Positions 36,121-46,150 are shown, counted from the stretch's first letter. The stretch: 64,000 nt of DNA from Actinocrispum wychmicini (GCF_004345645.1 NZ_SLWS01000020.1:91041-155040), one strand, 5' to 3'. Notes: generated from the letters alone by a model not told the origin. Program-made: numbers and translations.

Positions 36121-36610
36121 GCCGAGGTCCACCGTGTTCGGCTCGACGCGGACCGCTTCGGGGGCGGTGGTGCGCAGGGCTGCGTCCGGGAGCACGCCGA
36201 TGGCGTCATTGATCGTCGAGAAAGCGAGGCGCAGCGCGACGAACACGGTGACCGCGAAGATCTGGGAGTCGGACAGGCCCGTGTCGCGCATCGTCTGCAC
36301 GTCGTCGGCGGTGGTGCGGTTGGGATCGCGGGCCAGCTGACGAACCCACGCCGCCAGCGTCCGTTCGGACGGCGTCAGCGCCTCGTCGTCACCGCGGAGC
36401 AGGGCGGCGGCGACCCGGTCGTCGGTGGCATCGGCGAGCCGGGACCCCCACGCCAGCCAGCAGTACGCGTCACCGAACGCCGACGCACAGGCGGCCACCA
36501 GGATGGCGCGGGTGCACCCGTCGAGGTCCGCGTCCGCGGTCGCCGAGCGCATCAGACCGAACAGCTCCTCGAGCGTCTCCGACTGGTGCGCCCACGCGCG
36601 CGGGACGCGT
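36103..36610 (-). pseudogene. AhpD/carboxymuconolactone-decarboxylase-like protein, N-terminus lost
   Basis: The frame reads helix-rich AhpD-like sequence: CTRAILVAACASAFGDAYCW, LAWGSRLADATD, DEALTPSERTLAAWVRQLAR and TGLSDSQIFAVTVFVALRLA, ending at 36103. The usual CxxC redox pair is reduced to one Cys (DAYCWLAW), as in non-peroxidase members. Sequence before about 36610 does not fit the family and no ribosome site is evident. The 3' end abuts a plus-strand gene remnant, showing that the two were brought together by deletion. Confidence 0.55.
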
Positions 36611-36689
36611 TCATCACATACCCCAGTTCGGCGACGCCTCGTCGAACAGACGGCGTGCGGCCGCGGAATCCTCGGGCCGTCCAGGAAAC

Positions 36690-37320
36690 CGTGTGCCCTC
36701 ATCACCGCGCCTTCTTCGCCCGCAAGCCCACCACCACGATCTCCGCGCGCAATGGGAGGCCGTCCCGGACGAACTCGTGCGTCCGCTCTGTCGCGGCGAC
36801 GAACGCCGCCTCGCCCACGGCCCGGATCGCCTCGTACGCCGGGCCGGTGGCGGCCGGCGCCCGTGCGTAGGCCGCCGGGTCCGCGAACTCTCACACGAAC
36901 TGCACATCGAACCGTTCGACGTCGGTGAACCCGGAGCGGCTCAACAACTCCTCGCCGATCCCGGGCCGGCCGAGCGACACCATGGCGGCCTGGTTGGCGA
37001 CCGAGGCGGGCTCGGCGAACCGGAACGGCGCCAGCGCCCACGCACCCGGCGACCGCTTGAGGTGGCCCCAGACCGTGAGTCCCACGGACCCCCGGGGACG
37101 AGGACGCGGTGGATCTCACCCAGCGCGTCCGGGGTCGTCGCCCAGATCCCCCGGAAGCCCGTCACGACGTCGAAGCTCGCGTCCTGCCGCGGCAGGGCGT
37201 GCATGTCGCCCACCCGCAGGTCGGCGTCCGCCTCTACGAGAGCCTTGGATTTCTCACACTCGGCATAGCCCCTGGAGCGTTCCGCCATCCCACTCAGGGA
37301 ATCGTCGGCCTTCGCATCAT
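36690..37320 (-). pseudogene. SAM-dependent methyltransferase, multiply frameshifted
   Basis: Three consecutive minus-strand frames give consecutive parts of one class I methyltransferase. First DLRVGDMHALPRQDASFDVV and EIHRVLVPGG (post-motif I and motif II), then LTVWGHLKRSPGAWALAPFR and SGFTDVERFDVQFV, then EFADPAAYARAPAATGPAYE and VGEAAFVAATER. At least two frameshifts separate them, and motif I (the glycine loop) is absent. The order is collinear with intact actinobacterial methyltransferases, so this is a decayed gene and not chance. Confidence 0.65.
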
Positions 37321-37339
37321 GTGGCTGGACCTCTGACAA

Positions 37340-37650
37340 AACCGTCCTATCATCGGCATGTGAGTGCGTTCTGCGCCTAGTGGAGGCTTACAGCTCTCCG
37401 CCGCCCGGTCGTCGCGCTTGGAGCGAAGTCAGGTACTCGTGGTCACGACCGGAAGTTCGTCGGGGGTCTCGACGGCCAGCTTCCCGCTGGCCGCACCAGC
37501 CAAAGGCACTGGTACAAGCCACTTCGCCCGGCACGGCTGTGCTGATCAACCCCCTGGGACGGGTAATCCGAGTACAGGCACATCACACACGGCATCTGCC
37601 GGACTTGCGGCGGGAGAGCACGTCATGCTTGGCGTACGGATACTGGGACG
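37340..37650. other. Intergenic, no gene seen
   Basis: About 310 bp between the methyltransferase remnant and the hydrolase fragment. No frame on either strand shows family-like sequence or a good ribosome site. Confidence 0.4.
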
Positions 37651-37995
37651 ATGGCGACCGATAAGGTCGTATACGACGTGACGTTCTCTAGCGCAGACGT
37701 GACGTTGGCGGGATCGCTGACTGTTCCCGGTCGCGGGATTCCGGTTCCGGGCGTGGTCATGGTGGGTGGGTCCGGATCGTCGGACCGCGACAACGACACT
37801 TACTTTCCGCCGATCCGCCGACACCTGGCGGACGCTGGGATCGCAGTGCTGTCCTACGACAAGCCCGGTGTGGGCGCGTCCTGCGGTGACTGGCGCGATG
37901 CGAGCATCGACGACTTGGCGGTCGACGCCGTCGCCGGCCTGGACTTCCTGCGTACGCAACCCGGAGTGCAAGCCGAAGCTGCAGGACTGTTCGGG
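37651..37995 (+). pseudogene. Alpha/beta-hydrolase N-terminal fragment
   Basis: From the ATG at 37651 (MATDKVVYDVTFSSADVTLA) the frame shows the opening strands of an alpha/beta-hydrolase. These are PGVVMVGGSGSSDRDNDTYF (oxyanion-loop region), AGIAVLSYDKPGVGASCGDW and AVAGLDFLRTQPGV, leading into the nucleophile elbow, which starts as GLFGH. Exactly there the sequence becomes the antisense of the P-type ATPase, so the GxSxG motif and catalytic Asp/His are missing. The two genes were fused tail to middle by one deletion or insertion event near 37995. Confidence 0.7.
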
Positions 37996-39848
37996 CACAG
38001 GATCACGTCGGCCGCGTCCTTGGCCACGTCCGTGGCCGAGTCGACCGAGATACCCACATCCGCGGCGTGCAACGCGAGTGCGTCGTTGACACCATCGCCC
38101 AGGAACGCGACGCCGCCACCACTGCGGCGCTGGACGGTGACGATCCTGGCCTTGTGCGCCGGGGACACCCGGGCGAACACGACCGTGTCCGCGATGACGG
38201 CGGCGAGCGCGTCGTCGTCGAGGGCGTCGAGGTCCGCGCCGGTGAGCGCGGTCCCCTCTCCCAGGCCCAGGTCACGGCAGACTTTGCCGGCCACAGCAGC
38301 GTTGTCGCCGGTGACGACCTTCACCGCGATGCCGAGACCGGCCAGCCGGCGCAACGCCTCCGCCGCGTCCTTCTTTGGCGGGTCAAGGAAAACAAGGAAT
38401 CCAGCCAGGCGCAGACCGGTTTCGTCGGCAGGGGTCACCGCCCGCAGATCGCCGGCCGGCCGCGTGGCCACGGCGACAACCCTGTTGCCCGCGGCGAATT
38501 CCCCCGCCAATGCTGCTCGCGCGGCATCGGGCACTGCGACGCAACGTTCCAGGACGCTCTCCGGCGCGCCTTTGGTGACCAGTACCGAGTCCGTGATGAC
38601 CGAGATCATCCGGCGGTCGTGATCGAACGGAAGCACCGCCTGCACTGGGCGATCGCGCGCGACGGCTGCGGTCGCGGGCGAATTCCACAGTGCACGGTCC
38701 AGCGGGTTGCCACCTCCGGCGCCCTCTGTGCACACCATGCCCCAGCCGAGCACCTCGTCCGGCGTGGCACCGTCGACCGGGATCACGCGCGTGTACTCGA
38801 CGCTGCCCTGGGTCAGCGTGCCGGTCTTGTCGGTGAACAGCACGTCGACATCGCCGAGGTCCTCGATGCACACCAGTCGTTTGACCAGTACCTTGCGCTT
38901 GCTCATCCGCCGTGACCCGGCGGCGAGACTGGTGGACACCACGGCGGGCAGCAGCTGCGGGGTGATGCCGACGGCGATGGCCAGCGAGAACAGCAACGCG
39001 TCGATGATCGGTTTGTCCAGCAGGACGTTGGCCACGAAGATCGCGGTCGTGAGCGCGCCGGCGACGTAGACCAGCAGCATCGAGAACCGGCGCAGCCCCA
39101 GCTGGAACGCGGTGTCGAGTGGTCGCACCCCCAGCCCGGCGGCGATCGATCCGAACTCCGCGCGCGCCCCGGTGGCCACCACGACCCCCGTACCGCTGCC
39201 CGCCCGCACCACCGTGCCCATCAGGGCGCATCCGGTCAGGTCGGCCAGGGCGGTGCCGGGCGCCACCGGGTCGGGATTCTTGCCCACCGGCAGGGACTCG
39301 CCGGTCAGTACGGACTCGTCGCACTCCAGGCCACTGGCCGCGGTCAGCCGCAGGTCGGCCGGGACGATGCCGCCGAGCCGCAGGTCGACCAGGTCGCCCG
39401 GCACCAGGGCTGTGACGTCCACAGTGGACCGGATGCCGGCGCGCAGTACAGCCGTCTCATGGTGGATCTGTGAATGCAACGCCTCGGCGGCCTTCTCCGC
39501 CCGGTACTCGTTGACGAACCCCAGCCCGACCGACACCGCGACGATCAGACCGATGATCACCGCGTCGCCGCGCTCCCCGACCAGATAGGACGCCACGGCC
39601 GCGGCCACCAGCAGACCCAACAGAGGGGACCGCAACTGGTGCCACAGCACCGCCAACGGCCGCGCCCGGTGCGAGGCCACCGAGTTCGGCCCCCACCGGG
39701 CCTGTCGCCGGGTCACCTCGGCGTCGCTCAGACCCGACTCGGCGGTCACGTCCAGGTCCGCCAGCACGTCGGCGACCGGCCGGACGGCGGCGAAGACGAC
39801 ACCGGCGTCGTCCGATCCGGCGACCCGGTCGAGCACGGGCGCGGTCAT
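37996..39848 (-). pseudogene. P-type cation-transporting ATPase (MgtA-like), C-terminus missing
   Basis: About 618 residues remain from the ATG at 39848. An N-terminal cation-ATPase segment (SGLSDAEVTRRQARWGPNSV), two helices, the actuator loop LTGESLPVGKN, the helix with IAVGITPQLLPAVVS, the phosphorylation site DKTGTLTQGS, the nucleotide-binding KGAPESVLERC and the hinge GDGVNDALALHAADVGI are all present. The PxxLP membrane motif (TPQLLP) is of the magnesium-transporter type. The frame crosses the junction near 37996 just after DVAKDAADVIL, so the last four or so transmembrane helices are replaced by antisense sequence. Transport should be lost. It overlaps the acetate kinase stop (ATGA). 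Confidence 0.8.
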
Positions 39849-40930
39849 CGGGCTCTGCCTGTCGCTTTGGCCAGCACCTGCCGGGTCTCCTTGGCGATCT
39901 GCATGTCCTCCCGCGCGGTGACCACGAATGTGCGCACGGCCGAGCCGGCCGCGGTGATCTCCTCTTCGTTGCCCGCGTTGCGGTGGTGATCCACAGTGAC
40001 GCCAAGGAATCCAAGCATCGACGTCGCCCGCGACCGCACGCCGGACGAGTACTCCCCCACCCCGCCGGTGAACACGAGTGCGTCCATCCCGCCGGTCGCG
40101 GCCGCCATCGCCGCGATCCCGGCCACGAGCCGGTGGGTGTACACGTCGAGAGCGAGGATCGCGGCCGGTACACCACCCGCCGCCATGGCCTCGACCTCGC
40201 GCATGTCGCCGGTGCCGGCCAGTGCGGTGAGGCCGGACCGGTGCTCGAGCGCGTTGGCGACCTCTTGCGGGGTGAGGTGCTCGTGTTCCTGTAGCCAGAG
40301 GACGAGCCCAGGGTCAACGGTGCCGGAGCGGGTCGCCATGACCAGGCCGTCGAGCGGGGTGAATCCCATTGTGGTGTCGACACTCCGGCCACCGAGAACC
40401 GCGGCGAGCGAGGCACCGGCGCCCAGATGGCACGTGACCAGCCGGAAGTCTTCCGGCCGCCGGTGCAGCAACTGTGCGACACGGCGGGCGCAATACGCGT
40501 GGGACAGGCCATGGAATCCGTAGCGGCGAACAGCGTGGCGGTCACGCCATTCGCGCGGCACGGCGTAGGTCGCCGCGGCTGCGGGCATGGTCGCGTGGAA
40601 CGCCGTGTCGAAGCACGCCACCGCGGGCACGCCTGGCAGGAGCGCGGCGACGGTGTCGATCGCGGCGAGCGACTTCGTCTGGTGCAGCGGGGCCAGGTCG
40701 GCCAGCGCGATCAGCCTCGCACGCACGCTGCTGTCGAGCCGTGCCGGACCGGTGAACTGGGTACCGCCGTGCACGACACGATGCCCGATGGCATCGGGTG
40801 CCGGCCAGCCGCACAACGCTTCAGCGAGGCCGCCCGGCCCCACGTCGGCCCAGCGCGCCATGGTGTCGTCGTCTTCGAGCAAGCGCAGTTTCAGGCTCGA
40901 CGACCCGGCATTGACCACCAAGACCCGCAT
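39845..40930 (-). CDS. ackA: Acetate kinase
   Basis: 361 residues. It starts VLVVNAGSSSLKLRLLEDDD, the acetokinase phosphate-binding signature, and contains GHRVVHGG, CFDTAFHATMP, RRYGFHGLSHAY (second signature), HLGAGASLAAVLGGRSVDTT, MGFTPLDGLVMATRSGTVDP and LVFTGGVGEYS near the end. Slightly shorter than the usual 390-400 residues but with all motifs. It converts acetyl phosphate and ADP to acetate and ATP. It lies 3 bp after the phosphoketolase stop and overlaps the ATPase gene, so the three form one operon. Acetyl phosphate made by phosphoketolase is its natural substrate. Confidence 0.93.
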   Translation of the reverse strand: MRVLVVNAGSSSLKLRLLEDDDTMARWADVGPGGLAEALCGWPAPDAIGHRVVHGGTQFTGPARLDSSVRARLIALADLAPLHQTKSLAAIDTVAALLPGVPAVACFDTAFHATMPAAAATYAVPREWRDRHAVRRYGFHGLSHAYCARRVAQLLHRRPEDFRLVTCHLGAGASLAAVLGGRSVDTTMGFTPLDGLVMATRSGTVDPGLVLWLQEHEHLTPQEVANALEHRSGLTALAGTGDMREVEAMAAGGVPAAILALDVYTHRLVAGIAAMAAATGGMDALVFTGGVGEYSSGVRSRATSMLGFLGVTVDHHRNAGNEEEITAAGSAVRTFVVTAREDMQIAKETRQVLAKATGRAR

Positions 40931-40933
40931 CGG

Positions 40934-43318
40934 TCAGCCCTCGCCCCCGCGCCAGGTCCAACCCGCGATCACCGGGTCGTCCTCGCCGTGCTCACGGGTG
41001 TAACGCCGGGCGGCCACCCGGCTGTCGACCATGCGCTGCCGCACCGCCGCCGCGTTCGCGCCCAAGGTGGGAACCCGGTCGATCACGTCCATCACCAGGT
41101 GGAAGCGGTCCAGGTCGTTGAGCATCACGTTGTCGAACGGGGTGGTCGTGGTGCCCTCTTCCTTATAGCCGCGTACATGCAGATTGCGGTGGTTGGTCCG
41201 GCGGTAGGTGAGCAGGTGGATCAGCGACGGGTAGCCATGGAAGGCGAAGATCACCGGCTTGTCCGCGGTGAACAACGTGTCAAAGTCCACATCGGACAGG
41301 CCGTGTGGGTGCTCGGTCGCCGGCTGCAGGCGCATCAGATCGACCACGTTGACCACCCGAACCCGTAGGTCCGGCAGGTGGGTGCGCAGCAGGTCCGCTG
41401 CCGCCAGGGTCTCCAGCGTCGGGACATCCCCCGCGCAGGCGAGCACGACGTCCGGTTCGCCGTCGGTGGTGCCCGCCCACGGCCAGATGCTCAGCCCCCG
41501 CGCGCAGTGCGCGACCGCGGCCTCGATATCCAGGTAGGTCAGCGCGGGTTGCTTGCCCGCGACGATGACGTTCACGTAGTCCCTGCTGCGCAGGCAATGA
41601 TCGGTCACCGACAGCAGGGTGTTCGCGTCCGGGGGCAGGTAGACCCGGACGATCTCGGCCTTCTTGTTCACCACGTGGTCGATGAATCCGGGATCCTGGT
41701 GGGAGAACCCGTTGTGGTCCTGGCGCCACACGTGTGAGGACAGCAGGTAGTTCAGTGAGGCGATCGGTGCCCGCCACGGGATGCCGAGGCTGGTCTTGAG
41801 CCACTTGGCGTGCTGGTTGAGCATCGAGTCGACGATGTGGATGAACGCCTCGTAGCAGTTGAACAGCCCGTGTCGCCCGGTGAGCAGGTAGCCCTCCAGC
41901 CAGCCCTGGCACAGATGCTCGGACAGCACCTCCATCACCCGCCCGTCGGGGGCCAGGTGATCGTCGCCTGGAACGGTGACCGCGTTCCAGGTCCGGTCGG
42001 TCTTCTCGAACACCGCGCCCAGACGGTTCGACGCCGTCTCATCCGGGCCCATGATCCGGAACCGGTCGGTGTTGGCCGCGACGATGTCGCGCAGGAACGC
42101 CCCCAGCACGCGGGTCGCCTCGCTGGACTCGACCGCGGGACGGTGGACCGGCACGGCGTAGGCGCGGAAGTCCGGCATCGACAACTCGCGCAACAACCGT
42201 CCGCCGTTGGCGTGCGGGTTGGCGCTCATCCGCCGGGTACCTGTTGGCGCGAGAGCCCGCAGGTGTGGGAGCAACCGGCCGGAGTCGTCGAACAGCTCCT
42301 CCGGTCGGTAGCTGCGCAGCCACGCTTCCAAAAGGGCGCGGTGCTCAGGATTGGTTCTGGTCTCGGCCAACGGAACCTGGTGCGCCCGGAACGTGCCCTC
42401 AACCGCGACGCCGTCGACCTCCTTCGGCCCGGTCCAGCCCTTCGGGGTACGCAACACGATCATCGGCCACACCGGGCGGCGGACCATGGTTCCCGCACGG
42501 GCGTCGCGCTGGATGGCCGCGATGTCGTCGAACACTGTGTCGAGGGTGGTGGCGAGTTGTCGGTGCACGGTCGCCGGGTCGTCACCGCTGACGAAATGTG
42601 GGTCGTAGCCATAACCTCGCATCAACGCGGCGAGCTCGGCCTCGGGGATGCGGGCCAGCACAGTCGGGTTGGCGATCTTGTACCCATTGAGATGCAACAC
42701 CGGCAGCACGACGCCATCGGTCACCGGGTTAAGGAACTTGTTCGAGTGCCAACTGGCCGCCAGCGGACCAGTCTCGGCCTCCCCATCACCCACCACGCAC
42801 AACGCGACCAGATCCGGGTTGTCGAACACCGCGCCGAACGCGTGCACCAGCGCGTAGCCCAGTTCACCACCCTCATGGATCGAACCCGGCGTCTCCGGCG
42901 CCACATGGCTCGGGATCCCACCAGGGAAGGAGAACTGACGGAACAGCGCCCGCATGCCGCCTTCGTCCTCGCCGATGTCGGGGTAGACCTCGCTGTAAGT
43001 GCCCTCCAGGTAGGCGTTGGCCACCAGACCTGGCCCACCATGGCCAGGCCCGGTCACGTACAGAACATCGAGTCCACGCCGGACAATGAGCTGGTTCATG
43101 TGCGCGTACACCAGATTCAGCCCCGGGGTCGTCCCCCAGTGCCCCAACAGCCGCGGTTTCACATGCTCAGCCAACAGCGGCTCACGTAACAGTGGATTGG
43201 CCAGCAGGTAGATCTGCCCGACCGAAAGATAGTTGGCCGCACGCCAATAGGCGTCCACCAGTTCGAGATCGGCGCGCGCGACCCGGGGGTTGGCTGGGGT
43301 CTGGTCGGTGTCGAGCAT
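40934..43318 (-). CDS. xfp: Xylulose-5-phosphate/fructose-6-phosphate phosphoketolase
   Basis: 794 residues, the usual family length. Family marks: GHWGTTPGLNLVYAHMNQLI, the TPP-site VTGPGHGGPGLVANAYLEGT, SEVYPDIGEDEGGMRALFRQ, SIHEGGELGYALVHAFGAVF, the TPP-binding GDGEAETGPLAASWHSNKF, and in the second half SSHVWRQDHNGFSHQDPGFI and FAFHGYPSLIHLLTYRR. It cleaves xylulose-5-P or fructose-6-P to acetyl phosphate plus a shorter sugar phosphate. With acetate kinase next it yields ATP and acetate without pyruvate. Such pairs in actinomycetes accompany low-oxygen or carbon-overflow responses; regulation here is not visible. Confidence 0.95.
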   Translation of the reverse strand: MLDTDQTPANPRVARADLELVDAYWRAANYLSVGQIYLLANPLLREPLLAEHVKPRLLGHWGTTPGLNLVYAHMNQLIVRRGLDVLYVTGPGHGGPGLVANAYLEGTYSEVYPDIGEDEGGMRALFRQFSFPGGIPSHVAPETPGSIHEGGELGYALVHAFGAVFDNPDLVALCVVGDGEAETGPLAASWHSNKFLNPVTDGVVLPVLHLNGYKIANPTVLARIPEAELAALMRGYGYDPHFVSGDDPATVHRQLATTLDTVFDDIAAIQRDARAGTMVRRPVWPMIVLRTPKGWTGPKEVDGVAVEGTFRAHQVPLAETRTNPEHRALLEAWLRSYRPEELFDDSGRLLPHLRALAPTGTRRMSANPHANGGRLLRELSMPDFRAYAVPVHRPAVESSEATRVLGAFLRDIVAANTDRFRIMGPDETASNRLGAVFEKTDRTWNAVTVPGDDHLAPDGRVMEVLSEHLCQGWLEGYLLTGRHGLFNCYEAFIHIVDSMLNQHAKWLKTSLGIPWRAPIASLNYLLSSHVWRQDHNGFSHQDPGFIDHVVNKKAEIVRVYLPPDANTLLSVTDHCLRSRDYVNVIVAGKQPALTYLDIEAAVAHCARGLSIWPWAGTTDGEPDVVLACAGDVPTLETLAAADLLRTHLPDLRVRVVNVVDLMRLQPATEHPHGLSDVDFDTLFTADKPVIFAFHGYPSLIHLLTYRRTNHRNLHVRGYKEEGTTTTPFDNVMLNDLDRFHLVMDVIDRVPTLGANAAAVRQRMVDSRVAARRYTREHGEDDPVIAGWTWRGGEG

Positions 43319-43431
43319 GAAAGCGGCTCCTTGCCGGTGGTGCGCTCAGCGCTCGAAGACCCGGCCGCCGTCGTCGAACCAGCGATCCTCGGCGTCGTCT
43401 CGCTGGTTCGACGACGGTTGCCGGGGCGCGG

Positions 43432-44218
43432 TCATGCGCTCGCTGTTTCCCTGAGTTTGCGAGCCAAGCGTTCTGCCCTGGGCCAGCGGACCTTGGTGGC
43501 CCAGCCGAACCTCTCGAAGATCCAGATCACCCGGGCGGAGATGTCGATCTGGCCGCGGCCGACACCGTGCCGCGCACAGGTGGGATCGGCGTGGTGGGAG
43601 TTGTGCCATGACTCACCCATGGCGGCGATGGCCAGCGGCCAGAAGTTCGCCGACTTGTCCCTCGCGGTGTACGGGCGGGCGCCGATCATGTGGCAGATCG
43701 AGTTCACCGACCAGGTCACGGTCGGCGAGCAGGTCGGGGGCGAACCTGGCCGCGTTCGTCCGCTCCCGCTGGAACATCCGTCCCATGTGGGCGTGCCAGA
43801 ACCCTCTGGCCAGGGCGGCCGCCGAGGTCCCGAACAGCCACGGCGAGTGCGGGTCCCCTTCCCGATCGGCGAAGGCGTGGTCTCGGCGGTGGTCGGCGAC
43901 CCAGCCGATGATCGGCCCTTGCATCGCCAAGCTGCCGGTGACCACGAGCGCGATCCGCAGGCCACGGGTGGCGGTGAACGCGCCGTGGGTGAAGTACCGG
44001 TGGAATCCGACGGTCACGCCGAGGCAGGTCAGGGTGTAGAAGAACGCGACCAGGCCGACATCGACCCAGTCGAGACCCCACCCCCACGCGACCGGGACGG
44101 CCGCGGCCAGGACGAGCAACGGGACGACCGCGAACACCTTGACCAGCATCATCTGCATCGGGGTCTTCTCACCCGCCAGGACGGGTGCGCTGGGGGAAGT
44201 TCGAACCGCGGTAGTCAC
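43432..44218 (-). pseudogene. Acyl-CoA/fatty-acid desaturase with internal deletion and frameshift
   Basis: The 5' part (ATG at 44218) shows VGFHRYFTHGAFTATRGLRI with the first His box (HRYFTH), then WVADHRRDHAFADREGDPHS (second box, HRRDH), then FWHAHMGRMFQ and TNAARFAPDLLADRD. After this the frame runs out of register. Continuing in another frame are TWSVNSICHMIGARPYTARD, ESWHNSHHADPTCARHGVGR (third box, HNSHHADP) and WIFERFGWATKVRWPRAERL. Known desaturases have about 45 more residues, including a membrane helix, between ADRD and the TWSVNSICH segment. An internal deletion with a frameshift is the simplest reading. All three His boxes survive, but no single product can contain them. Confidence 0.8.
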
Positions 44219-44471
44219 TGAAATCGCCTCCGGGCGTTGACAATGGAGTTCAACCGCCGGAGTCTGGGGCGATCAGTACTGATCGGACACGGATCCCATC
44301 GCTGGGTCGTGCCCCTCATGGTAACCCCATTCGTCCGCCGATTCATGATCGAATGACGACGGGTGTAGCATCAGTGTCACCGAGAGCACTTCGCACGCTG
44401 GCAGCTGAGCCGGCGTCGTCCTCGGCGAACCCCACGCCGGTCGTCAGACGACCGGGGACGGGAGCACCGGC

Positions 44472-44990
44472 ATGACGTCGGGCTCGCACACTGACATCAC
44501 CCACCAGGCCACAGAGGACTCACCGCGGCGGTCGCTGCGCCTCAGGCTCAAGCCGAAGGCCCCGCCGACAGGATACGTCGACGGCGCCTGGTGGCCACGA
44601 TCACGGGAGCTCACCGACGAACTAGCGGCACTGACCGACGTACTCGCCATCCGGCTGGGCCCGGTCATCCGGGTGGCGTTCGCTTCCACCGCGTGGAACC
44701 CGGTCACCGAAGTGGACGGCCAGCCGATTCGACTGGTGACTCTTCGTCCGCAGGAAAAGCACATCGTGCGAGTGTCAGGATCAGACGGACGGCGGATCAC
44801 GTTGCTGGTGGTGCCACCGGAAGCCGCCACCGAAGCCGGCCGTGACGCAGTCATACTGGCAGCACGGCGCGCCAACTCGGACGGCCCGGCCGACATCTTG
44901 GCCGCCGCGGGCGTGGTTTCCGTTGCCGCACACCAGAACACGCACAGCACCTTGCGCCCTCGGCTGCGTACCCGCCGCCCGCAACGGTAA
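44472..44990 (+). CDS. DUF5994 family protein
   Basis: 172 residues, ATG at 44472 behind a GGGAG ribosome site. The family signature follows a charged start: RLKPKAPPTGYVDGAWWPRS, then RELTDELAALTDVLAIRLGP and VAFASTAWNPV. The middle part ends with RRITLLVVPPEA, and the C-terminal tail is Arg-rich. No signal peptide or membrane helix. DUF5994 proteins are small actinobacterial proteins often near ANTAR/GAF and stress regulators, and such genes follow here. The biochemical function is unknown. 44219-44471 before it holds no gene. Confidence 0.8.
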   Translation: MTSGSHTDITHQATEDSPRRSLRLRLKPKAPPTGYVDGAWWPRSRELTDELAALTDVLAIRLGPVIRVAFASTAWNPVTEVDGQPIRLVTLRPQEKHIVRVSGSDGRRITLLVVPPEAATEAGRDAVILAARRANSDGPADILAAAGVVSVAAHQNTHSTLRPRLRTRRPQR

Positions 44991-45133
44991 CCCGCGTTCG
45001 CCTCCCCAGTAACAAACGATGTCAATGGCTGTATCATTTTTGGTGGTACGGCATGCGAGTGCACCTTGCCGCAACCCCGCTCCAGCCCCTGGCGGTCACT
45101 GGTCAAACCGTTCGGTGTGTCAGGAGCGTCGTC

Positions 45134-46150
45134 GTGACCACAACAGATTCGTCGGATTTCCTACCGCGCATCTCAGCCGAGGAATGGGCCCATCACCGGG
45201 TCGGCAGGTCCGACGTCGAACGGCTGGAGCAACAGACGCGTGCCCTGCGCGCGGTGGACTACCAGTCCGGTGGTGGCTCGTGCCTCAACGACCTGCTCAG
45301 GTTGGTCGACCGGGTGCAGCCGATGCTCACCGCACTCAGCACGGAGACCACCCAGGAGCAGCTGCACGTCGCCGTGGCCGACCTGTACAACCTGACCGGC
45401 TGGGCGTGCTTCGACGTCGGCCGGACAAGTCGGGCCCGCGTGCATTTCGCCCAGGCGCTTGCACTGGCCGCACACGCCCGCCACAACGGCCTGACCGCGA
45501 ACATCTTCTACCGGCTGGGCCGGATCTGCCTGCACCACAAGGACCCCGCCGAGGCATCGCAGTACTTCCAGCTCGGCCTGCGCACCACGACCGAGGCAGG
45601 CGACGAACGCGCGGCCAGCATCCTGACGGTGAATCAGGCTTGGGCGCACGCCGCCATGGGCCACGACGTCGCGGCACTCAGATTGCTGCAGGAGGGCCAG
45701 GAGCTTCTCGCCCGAGCCGGCTCGGGCCAGGTTCCCGGCTGGGAAAGCTTCTTCACCCAGGCGGACTTCCAGGCGATGACCGGGGTCGTGCACACCGAGC
45801 TGGCTCGTTGCGTGGCCGCACGGCATGCCCACATCGCGATCCCGGCGCTGACCGAGGCCATCGGCGGCTACGGCAACGACATGGCCCGCAGCCGGACCTT
45901 CTGTTTCATCGCGCTGGCCATGAGCCATCTGATCGTCGGCGACCGCGCCCCGGGTGTCCATGCCGGCCTGAAAGCGTTGGCCTGCGCCGAGAACCTGACT
46001 TCGACGCGGGTACGTGACCGGATGCGCCCGCTGCACCAGGTCGCCCGGCGGCATTCCGCCCATGCCGGGGTCCGCGAGCTGGTCGTGCGTCTCGCCCAGA
46101 AGACCGGCCACACGACAACAACTTCCCTCCACCTTCCGCATGGGCCGTGA
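45134..46150 (+). CDS. TPR-repeat regulator-like protein without HTH
   Basis: 338 residues from the GTG at 45134, chosen because AGGAG lies 8-12 bases upstream; the longer frame from 45053 has no ribosome site. The sequence is TPR-type helices: VAVADLYNLTGWACFDVGRT, RVHFAQALALAAHARHNGL, NIFYRLGRICLHHKDPAEAS, YFQLGLRTTTEAGDERA and SFTQADFQA-like repeats. The same helical architecture forms the C-terminal two thirds of the XRE/TPR regulators at 8322 and 3206, but here there is no DNA-binding domain. It may be a partner or sensor part of such regulators. Family-level call only. Confidence 0.75.
   Translation: MTTTDSSDFLPRISAEEWAHHRVGRSDVERLEQQTRALRAVDYQSGGGSCLNDLLRLVDRVQPMLTALSTETTQEQLHVAVADLYNLTGWACFDVGRTSRARVHFAQALALAAHARHNGLTANIFYRLGRICLHHKDPAEASQYFQLGLRTTTEAGDERAASILTVNQAWAHAAMGHDVAALRLLQEGQELLARAGSGQVPGWESFFTQADFQAMTGVVHTELARCVAARHAHIAIPALTEAIGGYGNDMARSRTFCFIALAMSHLIVGDRAPGVHAGLKALACAENLTSTRVRDRMRPLHQVARRHSAHAGVRELVVRLAQKTGHTTTTSLHLPHGP

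Noticed and set aside
35557..36870. One 437-residue protein
   Set aside because: The frame joins an ACAD-like start, a separate GTG-started protein and antisense of an AhpD-like gene; no single family covers it.
36103..37119. One 338-residue minus-strand protein
   Set aside because: Only the last 170 residues fit AhpD-like sequence; the rest is an out-of-frame reading of the methyltransferase remnant.
37651..38622. 323-residue hydrolase
   Set aside because: After about 37995 the frame is antisense to the P-type ATPase core motifs, so only the first 115 codons are hydrolase.
41810..43189. 459-codon plus-strand ORF
   Set aside because: Exactly antisense to the phosphoketolase catalytic region and of unnatural composition.
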